Part shown: positions 59,001 through 64,000 of the stretch, piece by piece | How the letters are laid out: every line of letters starts with the position of its first letter | How positions within the stretch are numbered: the stretch's first letter is position 1 | From: Aplectana chamaeleonis | Taxonomy: Eukaryota > Nematoda > Chromadorea > Rhabditida > Cosmocercidae | Direction of reading: 5' to 3' | DNA: 64,000 nt | NCBI GenBank assembly: GCA_029168955.1 | Contig: JAPDOI010001219.1 | Location: 62,001 to 126,000, forward strand | Made by a program: the position numbers and the translations under genes | The notes under the pieces: model-generated | Database searches by the model: none | What the model was told of the DNA's origin: nothing | Seen by the model: only the letters and a program-made list of their open reading frames with translations

Positions 59001-60339
59001 CTTTATCAGACCAAATATCGTGAATTTTTGGAATATTCACCAAATTTTCATTTGTGGTCTGAATTTTTGCCCTCCCTAACCTTATTTCGGGTCAAAATTT
59101 TCGTGAACCCCCCTCCCAAGTTGCGTAATGTTGAAACTCCGCTTGCGATCCCCACCCGAGGCGCGATTTCTGGGCAGTTTTATTTGATTACTAAAGCTGT
59201 CAGACGTCAGAAAATTCTTTTTCAATAGTCGGGCCTAAGCGTTCAAAACTTGAGCAATGATACGATCCTTCCCTTTAATGACCAAAAATATCGTGAATTT
59301 TTGAATATCTTCACCTAAATTCTTTCATTTTGTGGTTCGAATTTACACTGCGGTTCTCTCTAACCTTTATTTTCGGGTCAAAATTTCTGCGAACCCTCTC
59401 CGTTGCGTGTAATGTTGAAACTCCGCTGACACTGTCTTCGACGTCATTTCCTCTAGCATCCAGAGTCAAAGCGATGAGCAGAACGTGTGTGAGCATTGAA
59501 GTCACCCACAAAGACAATTGAGGGAGATAGAGAGCAGTCATACAGCTGCTTGAGTAGAGGGATAGGGTTGTAGGTTGGGTGGACAGGATGTAGGAGGAGG
59601 GAATGCATATATTGAAAAAGAGAAAGTGGAGGTTTTTAGGAGGTAGATGGATGGGGATGTACTCGAGAGTGCCATCCACTGAAGTAAGTTTGGAATGATG
59701 TGAGAGGGGAAGAGACGACAGAACAAAAGTAGAGACTTCCGCCTCCCTGAAGAGATGACCTAGGAGTATGATAAAGCAGTATAGCCCGGGATGTTTGGAT
59801 GTCGAGAGGTAGCAGAGGGAGAGAGTTTGGTTTCCTGAACCATGATAACATCCGGGTGATGAGTACGGGCAAAGAGAGATAATTCAAGAAAGCTTGGCGC
59901 GAAGGCCGTTGAAGATTGATATGTACAATAGAGAGGGGGCGGTTGGTAGATGAGGGAATTCTGAGTTACTGGAGGCGGAGCACACAATACAACGAAAGGA
60001 AGAATCGTGGTGCCTCACAGAGCCACTGAGAGACCCGAACAAGAGAAGTGCACTTCACCTTTCGCATCCAAAACATTGGACGCTGGTTCCATACCAATTG
60101 ACATCTCTGTCGCATGTGGCACATGGGTACTTCTTCTTCGCGGGTCCTGGGTTCCTCTCGACGCCGGCTCTTTGCAGTAAAGATCTTCAGGAGAGCTGCG
60201 GCCAGCCAGCACCTCTCCCATGACAAAAACCCTCTCCGCGGAGGGATTGACGTCGATTTGCACGGGAGGGTGGTCTTCTTTCCTCCACACACTGCCACGG
60301 CACGAACGTACGACATCTCGGCAGTGCATTGGTCAATAC
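56022..60339 (-). pseudogene. Decayed non-LTR (Jockey/CR1-type) retrotransposon
   Basis: The 4.3-kb minus-strand element occupies 56034-60327 and is flanked by a 12-bp target duplication, ATTGGTCAATAC, at 56022-56033 and 60328-60339. Its A-rich tail lies next to 56034. Reading on the minus strand: a zinc-binding motif CATCDRDVNWYGTSVQCFGC (60075-60135); an APE-type endonuclease with PDVIMVQETKLSPS (near 59850), GDFNAHTRSAHRFDSGC (near 59480) and SSDHIPVFVNIDLL (near 58615); a reverse transcriptase with SPAVLKRLPSELL and a YRPISLL-like region (57650-57900), GLYIEDLP (near 57250) and the catalytic AYADDIT motif (57185-57205); then LQRIQNGALRIATAG (near 56710) and a terminal CPDCGNKGHTTAHLF finger (56160-56205). 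Many frameshifts and stops make it inactive. Superfamily placement is from motif style, not alignment. Confidence 0.85.
58810..59430. repeat. Two tandem ~260-bp repeats inserted in the endonuclease region
   Basis: 58885-59145 and 59148-59425 share, in order, GAGGCGCGATTTCTGGGCAG, TTTATTTGATTACT, GCTGTCAGACG, TTGAGCAA, ATATCGTGAATTTTTG, GGGTCAAAATTT and GTAATGTTGAAACTCCGCT. They separate the GDFNAH and SDH motifs of the endonuclease, which without them would be at about normal spacing. They are therefore probably an insertion that later duplicated. Confidence 0.7.
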
Positions 60340-60639
60340 AAGATGAATGCATGAGAAGGTTGTGCTCCAATATCTTACACGCAGTCCGATGAGCTGATAC
60401 CCGGCATACCGTTAGTTCATGTTCAAAAGGTCATTTCGAGGCCCACTATAATGCTTAAAAACTCCAGTTCTGCCTCCATATAGGAAAAAACTCGTATATG
60501 CTTAATGTTTGGGAAAGTATGCTGAGGGAGAACAATTGCAAAAATTTTACATAGATCGCAATTTTTGTCTTATTTCTCCTAGAACGATGTCCAGATTATC
60601 GAACCTTAAGCCCACTTTGAATTCTATTAAGTGGCGCAG

Positions 60640-61000
60640 AACATTTCGAAATCTCAGTGAAGGCGAGCCAAATCGATTTTGAACAATTTTTCCGCGCTGG
60701 GGGAAGTATGTTAGCCCCTCTTTCGAAACAGCCGGCTGTCACAAGGGATTATAATTCTTCTGATATAGCTGACGCTGATCACTCTGTGTGCCCTGTTTGC
60801 AGCAAGGTGCTCCATAAACAGAGTTTCTACCGGCACTTGAAGAATGTTCATCAGTACTCCGAGGACCAGTGCAGTGAATCTGGAAGGAGGAACGGCATTT
60901 GGTGAATTCGTAAATTACCTGCCCTGTCTGTGGTAAGAAACAAGGAAGTCAAGAGGGATTTCAGCCATTCATCGTCAAGAGAGAGGCATTATAACCTAGG
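60640..61000 (+). pseudogene. C2H2 zinc-finger-coding fragment in the loop of the fold-back element
   Basis: An open frame from about 60657 to 60905 starts just after a possible splice acceptor (AATCTCAG). It encodes CPVCSKVLHKQSFYRHLKNVH, a C2H2-type finger (spacing C-2-C-11-H-4-H). A second finger begins TCPVCGKKQG near 60925 and is broken by a frameshift before its histidines (SSRERHYN in the next frame). Zinc fingers at the start of a protein are common in transposase-related and BED-type genes, so this may be what is left of the element's own gene, or a captured exon. No downstream catalytic domain is visible. Confidence 0.5.
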
Positions 61001-61559
61001 ATGGAGCATGCGGTCGTCCACAGGATAAACACAGTATTCTTTGTCTCACCTTTAAGCCAACGAAAATGAATACAAGGTTTTCCAGAATTTTCTCTTGCTT
61101 AGTGGTGTACTTTCTAGATTGTATATTATTCTCTCTGGCTTGTAGATTATACCCTGAAAAAAATTTAGGAAACGATGTTGCCCAGACGACAAATGAGAGA
61201 TGAGTATTGGAGCACCACCTTCTCATGCATTCATCTTGTATTGACCAATCTGTGAAGGAACACATGTGTTTGCAATTAGTATACCAGAACCAACTTGAAT
61301 TCATCTATTCCCTTTTTCTTAGTAATTTTGCGAGAATGACGTTGTCGAGTGTCGTCTACCCTAACACTGCAGTTATACGCGCCGTTTGGAGGCCGATGTA
61401 ACCCTAACATACATTAAATATCGCAATTCACCTAGTTAGAGTATTGTACGAACGAGGAACTGCAGTGGGCGGTGAGAAAAAGAGCGCTCCAATGCAATCG
61501 CGCGAGCGCGCGCTCCCGACAGAGGCGCGAGGGTGTGGTAGATTTACGTAGCATCGTCA

Positions 61560-62491
61560 TCACAGTGTACGCCGTGTTTGTTCAAATTAGAGGTTTTCTT
61601 TCGAAAAACGGTTTGAAATTCTGCCTGCAGAGGCCAATTTCTCGTATGTAAGTCGTCGTTTTATCGACCGAATCGATGCGTTTACTTGCAGATAGCAGAA
61701 ATATTAGTGAAGAAAACTTGAACGAAAGGACCTTTTTTCGTGGTTAATGATTTTTTGCACACATTTCAATCATTTTACTCTTCTGTAATGCTTCAAAAAA
61801 ACGAATTGACCAACTTCAAATTTTCTTCTTCTTCAATCCAGTACATGTTATTTTAGCTTTATTTCATCTGTTCTTAAGGCCCTTCATTAGAAACACCATT
61901 GGAGAGTATGACCCTGCCTTTGAATTGCTTATACCTGGGTAAATAACGAATAAAAATGAACGAATTCTTAACGAAAAAAAGCAAGACCGAACAGATGCGC
62001 CAACCGAATGCTTTCGCCTCTAATCATCAACAAAGTTTTTCGAAAGGAAGTTATTTGCACTGTAGTAACTTATCTGGAGCCCAAAATTCCGGTCCGCATC
62101 ATTGCGTCTCGACACACGCTTTGCAGCCGCACGCGCTCGAGTCAGTCGGGTTTCAGCGCCAAAAGCCGACTCGATGTGGCTTTTTATACAATTTTCTCCA
62201 ATTTTTTCTTGAAGGTTTCCCGTTTCCAAAATCCACCTTACCTAGAGTGAGCAGATCGGCTGGCTGCGGCGCAGGTGAAGCTCTTCTGAATTGGGAGCGT
62301 GCGGCCGCAAAGCGTGTCGAGACGCAATTGCGTACTGGAATTGGGCCCAGATAAGCACAGTAAAGATAAAGTCATCTCAACGGAAAACACAAATTTAGCT
62401 TATGCACTGTTCTGATTTTTACACATCAATAATGAATTATATTCTTTTAAATGAATGACTTCACAAGAGAAGCGGCTGCAAGTAGGAAATT
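61560..62491. other. Right-arm insertion of about 930 bp
   Basis: This has no counterpart in the left arm of the fold-back element, where the sequence runs on directly near 55690-55725. It contains a palindromic miniature element (62069-62356). Target duplications at its own edges are not clear. Confidence 0.5.
62069..62356. mobile_element. Palindromic miniature element, copy 1 of a three-member family
   Basis: TTATCTGGAGCCCAAAATTC at the left is mirrored by GAATTGGGCCCAGATAA at the right, and TTGCGTCTCGACACACGCTTT by AAAGCGTGTCGAGACGCAA. Both arms carry CCGCACGCGCTC-like sequence. The frames 61956-62354 and 62008-62250 cross it without recognisable domains. Confidence 0.65.
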
Positions 62492-62683
62492 ATTGGACAT
62501 ATTTCGATTCGATCAAGTGTGCCAAGAGTCCATGCAAGCTAAGAATCCATGCTGGTCCAGCCGCGAAAAGGAGTACTGTGGATCGGGGCAGCCCTTTGAA
62601 ATTTTGACCGTTACTGGCTTGTAGTGGTACTCTGCTTAGACCCCCAAGTGCTCGATTTTCGCGGACTTGTATATATAGTCAAA

Positions 62684-62776
62684 TTCGAAAGCCGAATTCC
62701 GGTCCGCATTTGCGGACAACGGTTGTTGTATCACGCAATAGTAAGGTAATCGTGCCGGAATTCGGCTCTCGAGAAC
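62684..62776. repeat. Short palindrome, copy 2 of the family
   Basis: AGCCGAATTCCGGTCCGCA is partly mirrored by GTGCCGGAATTCGGCT, followed by CTCGAGAACG. This is an internally shortened relative of the copies at 62069 and 63636. Confidence 0.6.
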
Positions 62777-62849
62777 GACACTATGTTCTTTTTGTATGAA
62801 TTTAAAATTTTGGCGAGAAAGAATTAGCTTGTAGGTGGATGGGAAAAAA

Positions 62850-63325
62850 GTGGGTGCGGGAAGGGTGATACGCGCCGCGCGCGGCGAGGATACAAGCGAC
62901 GTTACGTTGCGTCGCGGCGTACCACCTTCGATCTCATCGATGCACCGTGGAGTCAACACAAACAAAGTGACTGCATTTCGGTTTAAGAGCGGTATTTGGA
63001 TGCCAGGACATCGCATCCTCATTGGTAATAGCCCAGAAATATGGCATTCGTAGTGATTTTTATTAGAACGTACCATATTTACAGAAATCAGGGCGCAAAA
63101 GAAGTCTTTTAAGTTATCGATAGACACTCGCTTCTATGAACCTCATTTATGTTGTGTTCCTTGCACTGAACCTATCTTATGAAAGTGTTCCCAAACATCT
63201 CGTTGAAGAGGAATTGACTCAATCCAATGCTTGCTGGTACGCTGCGACGCCGATGCGACACGCAACGCGCTTGCTCCCAGCTGCGCGCGGCGTACCACCC
63301 TGCTGCCGCCGCCCGGAAAAAGCAG
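62850..63325. repeat. Inverted repeat with GTACGCCGCGCG-type arms
   Basis: 62850-62955 pairs imperfectly with 63215-63325. For example, GACGTTACGTTGCGTCGC lies opposite GCGACGCCGATGCGACACGC, and GATACGCGCCGCGCGCGG opposite GCGCGCGGCGTACCACC. The minus frame 62636-63127 spans one arm and shows no domain. Confidence 0.5.
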
Positions 63326-63635
63326 ATAGCTGTTGTGAGGTGATGTAGTATTTTCTAACGGAAGACTATGTGCAGTCTGTGTCGAAACGGAGTTCCCAGA
63401 TTCATGGCGAGACACTTTGCAGCGCATGCTGCTCCCCGCCCCCCGCTCCCCCGCTGTGCCTCAGAGCCAAGCACGGTTGTGTAATTACTCAACGGATGGT
63501 GAACATACTTTGAATAATATCGAAATTCTTCGTAAAAGTGTGTTCTGTTAGCATTTTTAATGAATAATTTAGAAACCAGCGAAGAGTTTCATCAGCTTTT
63601 ATTTTCTGATAATTATCGCAAAGTGCATTTACACT

Positions 63636-63826
63636 ATCGTTCTCAGAGCCGAATTCCGGTCCGCAATTGCGGACTACGGCTACTGCATCATGCGACACAT
63701 GATACTCGTGCGGAGAGAAAGGCAGATCGTGCCGGGACCAAGTGGTCCGAGCACTATTATCACGTGTCTCATGATGCAACAGCCGTAGTCCGCAAATGCA
63801 GACCGCAATTGGGCCCCGAGAACAAC
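63636..63826. repeat. Palindrome, copy 3 of the family
   Basis: GTTCTCAGAGCCGAATTCCG is mirrored by CAATTGGGCCCCGAGAAC, and GCGGACTACGGCTACTGCAT by ATGCAACAGCCGTAGTCCGC. The ~190-bp palindrome creates open frames on both strands (63489-63986 and 63560-63850), which are not taken as genes. Confidence 0.65.
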
Positions 63827-64000
63827 AGTATCCTCTGTTTCCGAGTGTGATTTGTTTCCGTTCGTCGCGTGCGTCTGCGTGCGTACGCTGCGTCTCCTTC
63901 TCCCCACAACTTATCGCTGTCTCTACCCTCGCTCCGCACAAGCGCGCGAGGTAACAGAGTAAATCTGGCTTGGAACCAGAGGACACATTAGCCCTGCGGA

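Larger units (their letters stand above)
55557..62630. mobile_element. Large fold-back element interrupted by a retrotransposon
   Basis: The left arm (55560-56033 continued at 60340-60374) pairs with the right arm (61203-61559 continued at about 62492-62626). For example, GCCAGTAACGGTCAAAATTT pairs with AAATTTTGACCGTTACTGGC. The left arm is interrupted by the non-LTR retrotransposon and the right arm by about 930 bp. The loop is 60375-61202. The right terminus, read inward, begins CACTACAAGCC and the left CTCACAAGCC; a CACTACAAG end is typical of CACTA transposons, but the two ends are not identical, so the class is tentative. The frame 55382-55915 crosses the element's edge and is not a gene. 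Confidence 0.65.

Noticed and set aside
62636..63127. 163-codon minus-strand frame as a gene
   Set aside because: It covers a short palindrome and one arm of an inverted repeat, with no recognisable motif.

Overview
The window reads as a gene-poor, repeat-dense stretch of an animal genome, most likely a nematode. Three things point that way: moderate GC content, a candidate 62-base intron, and abundant palindromic repeats flanked by TTAA/TTTAAA that resemble repeats I recall from Caenorhabditis. Assignment to a species or genus is not possible by eye. I find no complete, convincing host gene, no rRNA, no CRISPR and no intact transposase. Almost every long open reading frame is a by-product of a 42-bp satellite or of an inverted repeat.

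Layout. 1-4090 is mostly unrecognised and holds one end of a TTAA repeat. 4090-4400 is a small decayed array of the 42-bp satellite. 4565-6570 has two TTAA elements. 7683-20127 is a four-level nest: a TTAA element is split by a hAT-like element, which carries another TTAA element, which is split by a 9.6-kb unit containing about 6.9 kb of satellite. 20124-20994 holds further TTAA elements. 20995-32178 is a second nest: a TTAA element is split by a 10.7-kb fold-back element with TA ends, and one arm of that is interrupted by a second, 4.9-kb copy of the satellite unit in opposite orientation. 32179-37884 is rich in TTAA elements, including four joined end to end. 38080-39420 has a decayed protein-coding remnant that I do not recognise. 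39498-45971 is a large fold-back element with a Harbinger-like insertion in one arm and a hAT-like insertion in the other. 46173-47830 has mariner-like and Harbinger-like miniature elements and a tRNA-like palindrome. 50241-54253 is another cluster of TTAA elements. 55557-62626 is a third fold-back element, interrupted by a decayed 4.3-kb non-LTR retrotransposon and carrying a zinc-finger-coding fragment in its loop. 62630-64000 has small palindromic elements.

How it fits together. The window records serial transposition. In each large palindrome the uninterrupted arm preserves the pre-insertion site of the element found in the other arm, so insertion boundaries and target duplications can be read with confidence. 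The most striking object is the satellite-bearing unit. It occurs twice, inserted into two unrelated host elements, with TG...CA ends and 5-bp target duplications. This suggests that a 42-bp satellite is being moved by, or has expanded inside, a retroelement-like carrier. All boundaries were read by eye and most are good to a few bases; calls of transposon superfamily rest on terminal motifs and target-site length, not on transposase sequence.
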